Shown here: piece after piece, positions 52,398-59,104 of the stretch
Layout: every line of letters starts with the position of its first letter
Position numbering within the stretch: position 1 is the stretch's first letter
Notes under the pieces: model-generated
Databases searched by the model: none
The model's input: only the letters and a program-made list of their open reading frames with translations
Told to the model about the DNA's origin: nothing
DNA from: Thermomonas aquatica
GTDB taxonomy: Bacteria > Pseudomonadota > Gammaproteobacteria > Xanthomonadales > Xanthomonadaceae
NCBI RefSeq assembly: GCF_006337105.1
Contig: NZ_CP040871.1
Coordinates: forward strand, 248,001-312,000
Reading direction: 5' to 3'
Length of the DNA: 64,000 nucleotides
Program-made: the position numbers and the translations under genes

Positions 52398-53594
52398 ATG
52401 GCCATCGAAGTCAAAGTCCCGGTTCTCCCCGAATCCGTTTCCGACGCCACCATCGCCAGCTGGCACAAGAAGGCCGGCGACGCGGTCAAGCGCGACGAGA
52501 ACCTGCTCGACCTGGAAACCGACAAGGTGGTGCTGGAAGTGCCCTCGCCGGTCGATGGCGTGCTGAAGGAGATCAAGTTCGCCGAAGGCGCCACCGTCAC
52601 CAGCCAGCAGGTCATCGCGGTGATCGAGGAAGGCGCCGTCGCCGCCGCCCCGGCCGCCGCTGCAGCAGCACCCGCCCCGGCCGCCGCCGCACCGGCCGCG
52701 CCGGCGCCCGCGAAGGCCGCCGCGCCGGCGCCTGCCGCCGCATCGAACGACCTGCCGCCGGGCGCGCGCTTCGCCGCCACCACCGCCGGCGTGGATCCCG
52801 CCGACGTGGCCGGCACCGGCCGCCGCGGCATGGTCACCAAGGAAGACATCGTCAACTACGCCAGCGGCAAGACCGCCGGCGTGGGCGGCGGCGCGCGTCC
52901 GGAAGAGCGCGTGCCGATGACCCGCATGCGCGCCCGCATCGCCGAACGCCTGATGCAGTCGAAGAACAGCATCGCCATGCTGACCTCGTTCAACGAGGTC
53001 AACCTGGGCAAGGTCATGGCGATGCGCAAGGAGCTGGGCGAGTCCTTCGAGAAGGCCAACGGCATCAAGCTCGGCTTCATGAGCTTCTTCGCCAAGGCCG
53101 CCGCCAACGCGCTGCAGCGCCACCCGATCGTCAACGCCTCGGTCGACGGCAACGACGTGATCTACCACGGCTACGCCGACATCAGCATCGCGGTCTCCAC
53201 CGACAAGGGCCTGGTCACGCCGGTCGTGCGCAACGTCGAGCGCCTGTCGTTCGCCGACATCGAGGGCCAGATCGCCGAGTACGCGAAGAAGGCGCGCGAC
53301 GGCAAGCTGGGCCTGGAAGACCTGCAGGGCGGCACCTTCACCATCACCAACGGCGGCACCTTCGGTTCGCTGATGAGCACGCCGATCGTCAACCCGCCGC
53401 AGTCGGCGATCCTCGGCATGCACGCGATCAAGGAACGCGCCATCGTCGAGAACGGCCAGGTGGTCGCCGCGCCGATGATGTACATCGCGCTCAGCTACGA
53501 CCATCGCATCATCGACGGCAAGGATGCGGTGCTGTTCCTGGTCGACATCAAGAACCAGCTCGAGAATCCGCACCGGATGCTGCTGGGCATGTAA
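52398..53594 (+). CDS. sucB: Dihydrolipoyl succinyltransferase (E2 of 2-oxoglutarate dehydrogenase)
   Basis: The 398-residue product has an N-terminal lipoyl domain with the attachment Lys43 in [14 protein letters not shown]. This is followed by a long Ala/Pro-rich linker (~80-118), an E3/E1-binding domain ([33 protein letters not shown]), and the CoA-acyltransferase domain with catalytic HRIIDG in [14 protein letters not shown]. It forms the E2 core of the complex. A hairpin 6 bp past the stop may lower lpd expression. Confidence 0.97.
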   Translation: MAIEVKVPVLPESVSDATIASWHKKAGDAVKRDENLLDLETDKVVLEVPSPVDGVLKEIKFAEGATVTSQQVIAVIEEGAVAAAPAAAAAAPAPAAAAPAAPAPAKAAAPAPAAASNDLPPGARFAATTAGVDPADVAGTGRRGMVTKEDIVNYASGKTAGVGGGARPEERVPMTRMRARIAERLMQSKNSIAMLTSFNEVNLGKVMAMRKELGESFEKANGIKLGFMSFFAKAAANALQRHPIVNASVDGNDVIYHGYADISIAVSTDKGLVTPVVRNVERLSFADIEGQIAEYAKKARDGKLGLEDLQGGTFTITNGGTFGSLMSTPIVNPPQSAILGMHAIKERAIVENGQVVAAPMMYIALSYDHRIIDGKDAVLFLVDIKNQLENPHRMLLGM

Positions 53595-53600
53595 TCGCAC

Positions 53601-53623
53601 GAAGCCCCGCGATGCGGGGCTTC
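53601..53623 (+). terminator. Hairpin between sucB and lpd
   Basis: A perfect 10-bp stem (GAAGCCCCGC / GCGGGGCTTC) with a 3-nt loop follows the sucB stop by 6 bp. The next bases are CTGTTTG, a weak T-run. It is a partial terminator or attenuator, since lpd starts only 28 bp later. Confidence 0.6.
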
Positions 53624-53651
53624 CTGTTTGAACGCAAAGGAATCTCTGCCA

Positions 53652-55082
53652 ATGAGCGAAGTACAGAATTTCGATGTGGTGGTGATCGGTGCCGGCCCGG
53701 CCGGCTACCACGCCGCCATCCGCGCCGCGCAGCTGGGCCTGAAGACCGCCTGCATCGACGCCGCGCTGGGCAAGGACGGCAAGCCGGCGCTGGGCGGCAC
53801 CTGCCTGCGCGTGGGCTGCATCCCGTCCAAGGCGCTGCTGGATTCCAGCCGCCAGTTCTGGAACATGGGCCATCTCTTCGACCAGCACGGCATCAGCTTC
53901 GACAAGCCCGCGATCGACGTGAAGAAGATGGTCGCCCGCAAGGACGGCATCGTGAAGCAGTTCACCGGCGGCATCGCCGCGCTGTTCAAGGCCAACAAGG
54001 TCAGCGCGTTCTACGGCTACGGCCAGCTGCAGCCGGGCAACATCGTCAAGGTCAAGCAGCACGACGGCAGCGAAGTCGAACTGCACGGCAGCAACGTGAT
54101 CATCGCCGCCGGTTCGGATTCGATCGAGCTGCCGTTCGCCAAGTTCGGCGAGCACATCATCGACAACGTCGGCGCGCTGGATCTCGAAGCCGTGCCGAAG
54201 CGCCTGGGCGTGATCGGTGCCGGCGTGATCGGGCTGGAGCTGGGCAGCGTGTGGAAGCGCCTGGGTTCGGAAGTGACGATCCTCGAAGGCCTGCCGAATT
54301 TCCTGGCCGCCGCCGATGCGGAAGTGAGCAAGGTCGCCGCCCGCGAGTTCAAGAAGCAGGGCCTCGACATCAAGCTGGGCTGCAAGGTCAGCGGCACCGA
54401 GGTCAAGAAGGATGGCGTGCACGTCAGCTACACCGACGACAAGGGCGCCGCGCAGGAAATCGTGGTCGACAAGTTGCTGGTCGCCGTCGGCCGCCGCGCC
54501 GCGACCAAGGGCCTGCTGGCCGATGGCACCGGGGTGAAGCTCAACGAGCGCGGCCAGGTCGAGGTGGACGAACACTGCCACACCGGCGTGGACGGCGTGT
54601 GGGCGGTCGGCGACTGCGTGCGCGGGCCGATGCTGGCGCACAAGGGCTTCGAGGAAGGCATCGCGGTGGCCGAACTGATCGCCGGCCTGCCCGGCCACGT
54701 CAACTTCGACACCATCCCGTGGGTGATCTACACCGAGCCGGAAATCGCCTGGGTCGGCAAGACCGAGGAGCAGCTGAAGGCCGAGGGCCGTGCCTACAAG
54801 GCCGGCAGCTTCCCGTTCGCGGCGGTCGGCCGCGCGGTGGCGATGGCCGAACCGGCGGGCTTCGTGAAGGTGCTGGCGGATGCCGAGACCGACACCATCC
54901 TCGGCATGCACCTGGTCGGCGCCAACGTCTCCGAACTGGTCCACGAGGGCGTGCTGGCGATGGAGTTCAAGGGCAGCGCCGACGACCTGGCGCGCATCTG
55001 CCACGCGCACCCCAGCCTGTCCGAAGCCGTGCACGACGCGGCGATGGCGGTGCACAAGCGGGCGATCCACAAGGCCAACTGA
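53652..55082 (+). CDS. lpdA: Dihydrolipoyl dehydrogenase (E3)
   Basis: The 476-residue flavoprotein regenerates oxidised lipoyl groups with NAD. It has the FAD Rossmann motif VVVIGAGPAGYHAAIRAAQLG and the redox-active disulphide in GGTCLRVGCIPSKALLDSSR. Many homologues have N where this one has R in the CLxVGC motif. It also has the NAD motif LGVIGAGVIGLELGSVW and the C-terminal His-Glu dyad region (CHAHPSLSEAVHDAAMA). It serves 2-oxoglutarate dehydrogenase here, and may be shared with other complexes. The start at 53652 (MSEVQN) is preferred over an ATG 8 codons upstream. Confidence 0.97.
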   Translation: MSEVQNFDVVVIGAGPAGYHAAIRAAQLGLKTACIDAALGKDGKPALGGTCLRVGCIPSKALLDSSRQFWNMGHLFDQHGISFDKPAIDVKKMVARKDGIVKQFTGGIAALFKANKVSAFYGYGQLQPGNIVKVKQHDGSEVELHGSNVIIAAGSDSIELPFAKFGEHIIDNVGALDLEAVPKRLGVIGAGVIGLELGSVWKRLGSEVTILEGLPNFLAAADAEVSKVAAREFKKQGLDIKLGCKVSGTEVKKDGVHVSYTDDKGAAQEIVVDKLLVAVGRRAATKGLLADGTGVKLNERGQVEVDEHCHTGVDGVWAVGDCVRGPMLAHKGFEEGIAVAELIAGLPGHVNFDTIPWVIYTEPEIAWVGKTEEQLKAEGRAYKAGSFPFAAVGRAVAMAEPAGFVKVLADAETDTILGMHLVGANVSELVHEGVLAMEFKGSADDLARICHAHPSLSEAVHDAAMAVHKRAIHKAN

Positions 55083-55105
55083 TCGCTCCATCCGCTGCAT
55101 CGACG

Positions 55106-55130
55106 AAACGGCGCCCGCGTGGCGCCGTTT
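55106..55130 (+). terminator. Rho-independent terminator of the suc-lpd unit
   Basis: A perfect 10-bp stem (AAACGGCGCC / GGCGCCGTTT) with a 5-nt loop lies 24 bp past the lpd stop, and is followed by a T-rich run (TCGTTT). Confidence 0.88.
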
Positions 55131-55157
55131 TCGTTTCCGGCGCGCGATAATCCGGGC

Positions 55158-55511
55158 ATGAACCTGCAATTCCTGCTCAAGCTCGCGATCACGGTGGCGC
55201 TGGTGCTGATCGCCTCCGGGCTGTCGAAGCGCCCAGGCGTGCTCGGCGCGCTGGTGGCGGCGCTGCCGGTGACCTCGTTGCTGGTGCTGGGCTGGCTCTA
55301 CGTGGAAACCCGCGACGCGCAACGCGTTGCCGGCATGTCGATGGACATCTTCTGGTTCGTGCTGGGCGGCTTGCTGTTTTTCCCGGCGCTGAGCCTGTCG
55401 CTCAAGGCCGGTTGGCAGCCGTGGCTGTGCTTCGCCCTGGCCGGGCTCGCCGGCTTCAGCGGCATGAGCGGCGTGCAATACCTCCTCACCCATTTCAGGA
55501 CGACGGCTTGA
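55158..55511 (+). CDS. DUF3147 family membrane protein
   Basis: The 117-residue protein has four likely transmembrane helices: FLLKLAITVALVLIASGLS, LGALVAALPVTSLLVLGWLYV, IFWFVLGGLLFFPALSLSL and PWLCFALAGLAGFSGMSGVQYLL. This matches DUF3147, a family of small inner-membrane proteins of unknown function. The ATG at 55158 gives a normal start; the frame upstream overlaps the terminator. The following gene starts at a TTG that overlaps the stop codon. Confidence 0.85.
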   Translation: MNLQFLLKLAITVALVLIASGLSKRPGVLGALVAALPVTSLLVLGWLYVETRDAQRVAGMSMDIFWFVLGGLLFFPALSLSLKAGWQPWLCFALAGLAGFSGMSGVQYLLTHFRTTA

Positions 55512-56119
55512 ACACGATCTGCGTCTATTGCGGTTCCAATGCCGGCAGCGACCCGGCGTATGCAGCACAGGCGAAGGCACTCGGCGCGCGCCTCGCCGCC
55601 GACGGCATCGCGCTGGTGTACGGCGGCGGCAATGTCGGCCTGATGGGCATCGTCGCCGATGCCGTGCTCGACAACGGTGGCGAAGTGATCGGCGTGATTC
55701 CGCAGCAACTGGTCGACTGGGAAGTCGCGCACCGCGGCGTGACCCGCCTAGAAGTCGTCGACTCCATGCACACCCGCAAGGCGCGCATGTTCGAACTGGC
55801 CGACGGCTTCGTCGCCCTGCCCGGCGGCTTCGGCACGCTGGACGAGATGTTCGAGATGCTGACCTGGCGCCAGCTCGGCCTCGGCAAGAAGCCCTGCGCC
55901 TTCCTCGATGTCGGCGTCTTCTGGCAACCGCTGATGGCGATGCTGGACACCATGATGCGCGAACGATTCCTGCATCCCGACCAACGCAATGATCTCTGGC
56001 ACGGCGACGACATCGACGCCCTGCTCGCCTGGATGCGCGGCTACCAGCCGGCGCAGGCCGACAAATGGCTGGACGAGAAGCGCCGCAGCCAACTCAAGCT
56101 GACCACGGACGACGTATGA
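55508..56119 (+). CDS. LOG-family cytokinin-riboside monophosphate phosphoribohydrolase
   Basis: The 203-residue product starts at a TTG codon (TTGA overlap with the DUF3147 stop); no in-frame ATG gives the conserved start NTICVYCGSNAGSDPAY. The LOG motif PGGFGTLDEMFEMLTW, with the substrate-binding arginine at MHTRKARM, is intact. Bacterial LOG proteins cleave the N-glycosidic bond of nucleoside monophosphates (AMP or cytokinin derivatives). Its role here is unknown; plant-associated relatives make cytokinin. It overlaps the next gene by 4 bp. Confidence 0.9.
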   Translation: MNTICVYCGSNAGSDPAYAAQAKALGARLAADGIALVYGGGNVGLMGIVADAVLDNGGEVIGVIPQQLVDWEVAHRGVTRLEVVDSMHTRKARMFELADGFVALPGGFGTLDEMFEMLTWRQLGLGKKPCAFLDVGVFWQPLMAMLDTMMRERFLHPDQRNDLWHGDDIDALLAWMRGYQPAQADKWLDEKRRSQLKLTTDDV

Positions 56120-57108
56120 CCCTGCCGACGAGTTTCCGCGCCTTCCGCATCCACAACGACGCCGCCGGCTACCGCAGCGGCATCGAAGCCATTGCGCTGG
56201 ACGACCTCAATCCCGGCGAGGTGGTGGTCAAGACCGCGTATTCCTCGGTCAACTTCAAGGATGCGCTGGCCGGCACCGGCAAGGGCAAGATCCTGCGCCG
56301 GTTCCCGCTGGTCGGCGGCATCGATGTCGCCGGCCATGTCGTGGCATCGACCGATCCCGCCTTCAGGGAAGGCGATGCCGTGCTGGTCACCGGCAGCGGC
56401 CTCAGCGAGACCCGCGACGGCGGCTACGGCGAATACGCGCGTCTGCAAGCGAAGTGGGTGGTCGCCCTGCCCGCCGGCCTGTCCTTGCGCGAATCGATGA
56501 TCCTCGGCACCGCCGGCTTCACCGCGGCGCTGGCCCTGCTGCGCATGACCGAGAACCGGCAGACGCCGGAGCTCGGCCCGCTCGCGGTCACCGGCGCGAC
56601 CGGCGGCGTGGGTTCGCTGGCGGTCGCCATCTTCCGCAAGGCCGGCTACGAGGTGCATGCGGTCAGCGGCAAGCCGGAGCATGCGGACTACCTGAAATCG
56701 CTGGGGGCCAGCGAAGTGCTCGGGCGCGAGGCACTCTCGACCACCGCGCCGATGGCGTCCGCGCGCTTCGGCGGCGGGCTCGACAACGTCGGCGGGCCGA
56801 TGCTGGCCGCGCTGCTGGCGCAGACCGCGCCCTACGGCAATGTCGCCAGCGCCGGTCTTGCGGCATCGCCCGAACTGTCGGCCACCGTGATGCCCTTCAT
56901 CATCCGCGGCGTGTCCCTGCTCGGGGTGGCTTCGGCCGGCACCGCCCGCGACATCCGCGACGAGGTCTGGCAACGCCTTTCGTCGGCATGGAAGCCCGCC
57001 GGTCTGGACGCGATCTGCACCCGCGAAACCGGCCTGGACGGACTGCCCGCCGTCTTCGAGACCATGCTGGCGGGCGGCTCGCTCGGGCGTACCGTGGTGC
57101 GCCTCTAA
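56116..57108 (+). CDS. MDR-family oxidoreductase, AcuI/YhdH-like acrylyl-CoA reductase
   Basis: The 330-residue zinc-independent MDR enzyme has the YhdH family start (FRAFRIHNDAAGYRSGIEAIALDDLNPGEVVVKTAYSSVNFKDALAGTGKGKILRRFPLVGGID) and the nucleotide motif VTGATGGVGSLAVAIFRKAG. AcuI converts acryloyl-CoA to propionyl-CoA with NADPH, and YhdH reduces related substrates. The N-terminal and cofactor parts match that group, but the substrate cannot be confirmed. It overlaps the LOG gene by 4 bp. Confidence 0.9.
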   Translation: MTLPTSFRAFRIHNDAAGYRSGIEAIALDDLNPGEVVVKTAYSSVNFKDALAGTGKGKILRRFPLVGGIDVAGHVVASTDPAFREGDAVLVTGSGLSETRDGGYGEYARLQAKWVVALPAGLSLRESMILGTAGFTAALALLRMTENRQTPELGPLAVTGATGGVGSLAVAIFRKAGYEVHAVSGKPEHADYLKSLGASEVLGREALSTTAPMASARFGGGLDNVGGPMLAALLAQTAPYGNVASAGLAASPELSATVMPFIIRGVSLLGVASAGTARDIRDEVWQRLSSAWKPAGLDAICTRETGLDGLPAVFETMLAGGSLGRTVVRL

Positions 57109-57125
57109 AATCCTTGCAGACCCGC

Positions 57126-57153
57126 TTGCGGGCGCACCGCCGGCCGCTACAAT
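57126..57153 (+). promoter_or_regulatory. Probable promoter of pilH
   Basis: TTGCGG (57126-57131), a 16-bp spacer, and TACAAT (57148-57153) stand 25 bp before the pilH start. A small hairpin (CCCGC-TT-GCGGG, 57121-57132) overlaps the -35 and may end upstream transcription. Confidence 0.55.
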
Positions 57154-57178
57154 CGGCTCGCAACCACGGGGAAACCAA

Positions 57179-57556
57179 ATGGCACGCATCCTGATCGTCG
57201 ACGACTCGCCCTCGCAGCTGATGGGCATCCGCCGCATCGTCGAAAAGCTCGGCCACGACGCACTGACCGCGGAGGATGGCGCCGCCGGGGTGGAAGCCGC
57301 CAAGCGCGAGATTCCCGACCTGATCCTGATGGACGTGGTGATGCCGAACCTCAACGGCTTCCAGGCCACCCGTTCGATCACCCGCGAGGCCACCACCAAG
57401 CACATCCCGGTGATCCTGGTGACCACCAAGGACCAGGACACCGATCGCGTCTGGGGCATGCGCCAGGGCGCGAAGGCCTACATCACCAAGCCGTTCAGCG
57501 AGTCCGAACTCTCCGAGCTGATCGCCCAGTACCTGGGCGGCGCCAGCGCGGCCTGA
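57179..57556 (+). CDS. pilH: Type IV pilus response regulator PilH (CheY-like)
   Basis: This 125-residue single-domain receiver has Asp8-Asp9 (metal site), the phosphorylated Asp52 in LMDVVMPNLNG, Thr83 and Lys104 in YITKPF. There is no output domain. The start MARILIVDDSPSQLMGIRRIVEKLGH, with DQDTDRVWGMRQGAKAYITKP, matches PilH of the Pil-Chp system, which controls twitching motility and pilus retraction. No pilG, pilI or pilJ gene lies next to it, so a stand-alone promoter fits. Confidence 0.88.
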   Translation: MARILIVDDSPSQLMGIRRIVEKLGHDALTAEDGAAGVEAAKREIPDLILMDVVMPNLNGFQATRSITREATTKHIPVILVTTKDQDTDRVWGMRQGAKAYITKPFSESELSELIAQYLGGASAA

Positions 57557-57599
57557 GCCAGCCGGCTCGCCAACCCGGCTTGCATTCGCTGGCGCGCGT

Positions 57600-58508
57600 T
57601 CAGGCGCGCCGCCAGTCGTCCCCGAACGCGTCGCGCATCCGCGCATAGGCCTCGCGCTGCGCATCGTCGTGCGCGCGCGGCGCGAGGATTTCCAGTTCGA
57701 CGATCTGGTCGCCGGCCGGCGCGCCCGCCGTGCCCGGCAAACCGCGCCCGCGCAGGCGCAGCTTGCGGCCGGATTCGGAATCGGCGGGAATCTTCAACTC
57801 CACCGCGCCGCCCAGGGTCGGCACGCTGATCGTCGCCCCCAGCGCCGCTTCCCAGGGCGCCACCGGCAGCACGTGGACCACGTTGCGGCCATCGACCTCG
57901 AACTGCGGATTCGCCGCGTATTCGATCTCGAGCAGCAGGTCGCCGCCGCCGTTGCCCTGCTTCGCCAGGCGGATCGACTGGCCGGGCTTGATGCCCTTGG
58001 GCACGCGCACCTCCAGCGTGCGGCCGTTGATGCCGACGCGCACGCTGCTGCCGTTGTAGACCGCCTCCAGCGGCACCGCGAAGCGCGCGCGGGTATCGCC
58101 CGGCGGCTGCGGCCCGCGCGGGCCCGCCTGCGCGCCGCCACGGCCGCGGCCGAACATCTGCTCGAAGAAGTCCGAGAACCCGCCGCCGGCGCCGCCGCCG
58201 GCGAAGATTTCGTCGAAATCGAAATCCGGTTGCCCGCCCGGTCCGCGATGGAAGCCTCCCGGCGGAGGCCGCACCTCGTCGCCCGGGCGGTAGCCGCCGG
58301 CGCGCAGCTGGTCGTAGGCCTTGCGCCTGGCCGGATCGCGCAAGGCCTCGTAGGCCTCGTTGACCGCCTTGAACTTGTCCTCGGCGCCCGCTTCCTTGCT
58401 GACGTCGGGGTGGTACTTGCGGGCAAGGCGGCGATACGCGGTCTTGATCTCCGCATCGCCCGCGCTCGGCTCCACGCCGAGGATGCCGTAGTAGTCCTTG
58501 AATTCCAT
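57600..58508 (-). CDS. cbpA: Curved DNA-binding protein CbpA (DnaJ-like co-chaperone)
   Basis: The 302-residue protein has an N-terminal J domain (FKDYYGILGVEPSAGDAEIKTAYRRLARKYHPDVSKEAGAEDKF) with the HPD motif. It then has a Gly/Phe-rich linker (FDEIFAGGGAGGGFSDFFEQMFGRGRGG) and C-terminal substrate-binding domains. The zinc-finger domain of DnaJ is absent, which marks it as CbpA. It works with DnaK and binds curved DNA. A 20-bp hairpin lies 11 bp before its start. Confidence 0.92.
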   Translation of the reverse strand: MEFKDYYGILGVEPSAGDAEIKTAYRRLARKYHPDVSKEAGAEDKFKAVNEAYEALRDPARRKAYDQLRAGGYRPGDEVRPPPGGFHRGPGGQPDFDFDEIFAGGGAGGGFSDFFEQMFGRGRGGAQAGPRGPQPPGDTRARFAVPLEAVYNGSSVRVGINGRTLEVRVPKGIKPGQSIRLAKQGNGGGDLLLEIEYAANPQFEVDGRNVVHVLPVAPWEAALGATISVPTLGGAVELKIPADSESGRKLRLRGRGLPGTAGAPAGDQIVELEILAPRAHDDAQREAYARMRDAFGDDWRRA

Positions 58509-58518
58509 GCATGCTCCG

Positions 58519-58538
58519 CGACGCCGGTTGCGGCGTCG
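58519..58538. promoter_or_regulatory. Inverted repeat in the cbpA-peroxiredoxin divergent region
   Basis: CGACGCCG (58519-58526) and CGGCGTCG (58531-58538) flank GTTG. It lies 11 bp upstream of the cbpA start and could be an operator or a 5'-UTR hairpin. It is unlike the HrcA CIRCE element. Confidence 0.35.
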
Positions 58539-58608
58539 ACAAGATTATCCGAAGACGGCGCAGGCAAGGTTTAGACTGCGCCAACCCCATCGAGATAAGG
58601 CCCGAGCG

Positions 58609-59091
58609 ATGTCGATTCAACCCGGCGAACGCATCCCCGAAGCGATCCTGCAGTACGTCCGCGACGGCGTGCAGAAAATCGACACCGACACCCTGTTCGA
58701 AGGCAACAGGCAGGTGCTGTTCGCGGTCCCCGGCGCATTCACCCCGACCTGTTCCGAACGCCACCTGCCCGGCTTCGTCGAGCACTACGAGGCGTTCCGC
58801 AACAAGGGCGTCGGCGTGGCCTGCATGGCGGTCAACGACCCGTTCGTGATGCATGCCTGGGGCGAGAGCCAGCACGTGCCGCCGGGACTGCGCATGCTGT
58901 CCGACGGCAACGGCGAATTCACCCGCCTGCTGGGGCTGGAGATGGACGCCAGCGCCTACGGGATGGGCACGCGCAGCAAGCGGTTCGCGCTGTATGCGGA
59001 GAACGGCATCGTGAAACAGGTGTTCGTGGAGGCGCCGGGCGAGTTCCGGGTCTCGTCCGCCGAGCACGTGCTGGCGAACCTGCCGGGCTGA
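58609..59091 (+). CDS. Peroxiredoxin, Prx5/AhpE-like (1-Cys or atypical 2-Cys)
   Basis: The 160-residue protein has the peroxidatic Cys48 in PGAFTPTCSERHLPGF, the arginine at 123 region (GMGTRSKRFALYAENG) and GVACMAVNDPFVMHAWG with a second Cys (~73). These match Prx5-type peroxiredoxins, which reduce H2O2 and organic peroxides using glutathione or thioredoxin. It is divergent from cbpA. The start MSIQPGERIPEAI at 58609 is chosen, since upstream codons in frame are arginine-rich and unconserved. Confidence 0.92.
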   Translation: MSIQPGERIPEAILQYVRDGVQKIDTDTLFEGNRQVLFAVPGAFTPTCSERHLPGFVEHYEAFRNKGVGVACMAVNDPFVMHAWGESQHVPPGLRMLSDGNGEFTRLLGLEMDASAYGMGTRSKRFALYAENGIVKQVFVEAPGEFRVSSAEHVLANLPG

Positions 59092-59104
59092 CGCCTGCGC
59101 GCGC

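Noticed and set aside
52620..52745. Ala/Pro-rich repetitive DNA inside sucB
   Set aside because: It is the expected flexible linker between the lipoyl and binding domains, not a mobile repeat or a CRISPR array.
49634..55150. A 1838-residue open frame on the plus strand across sucA-sucB-lpd
   Set aside because: Arg/Pro/Gly-rich translation in another frame of three clearly conserved genes; a shadow.
50130..55580. An 1816-residue open frame on the minus strand across sucA-sucB-lpd
   Set aside because: Antisense shadow with His/Asp/Val-rich, repetitive composition and no recognisable domain.
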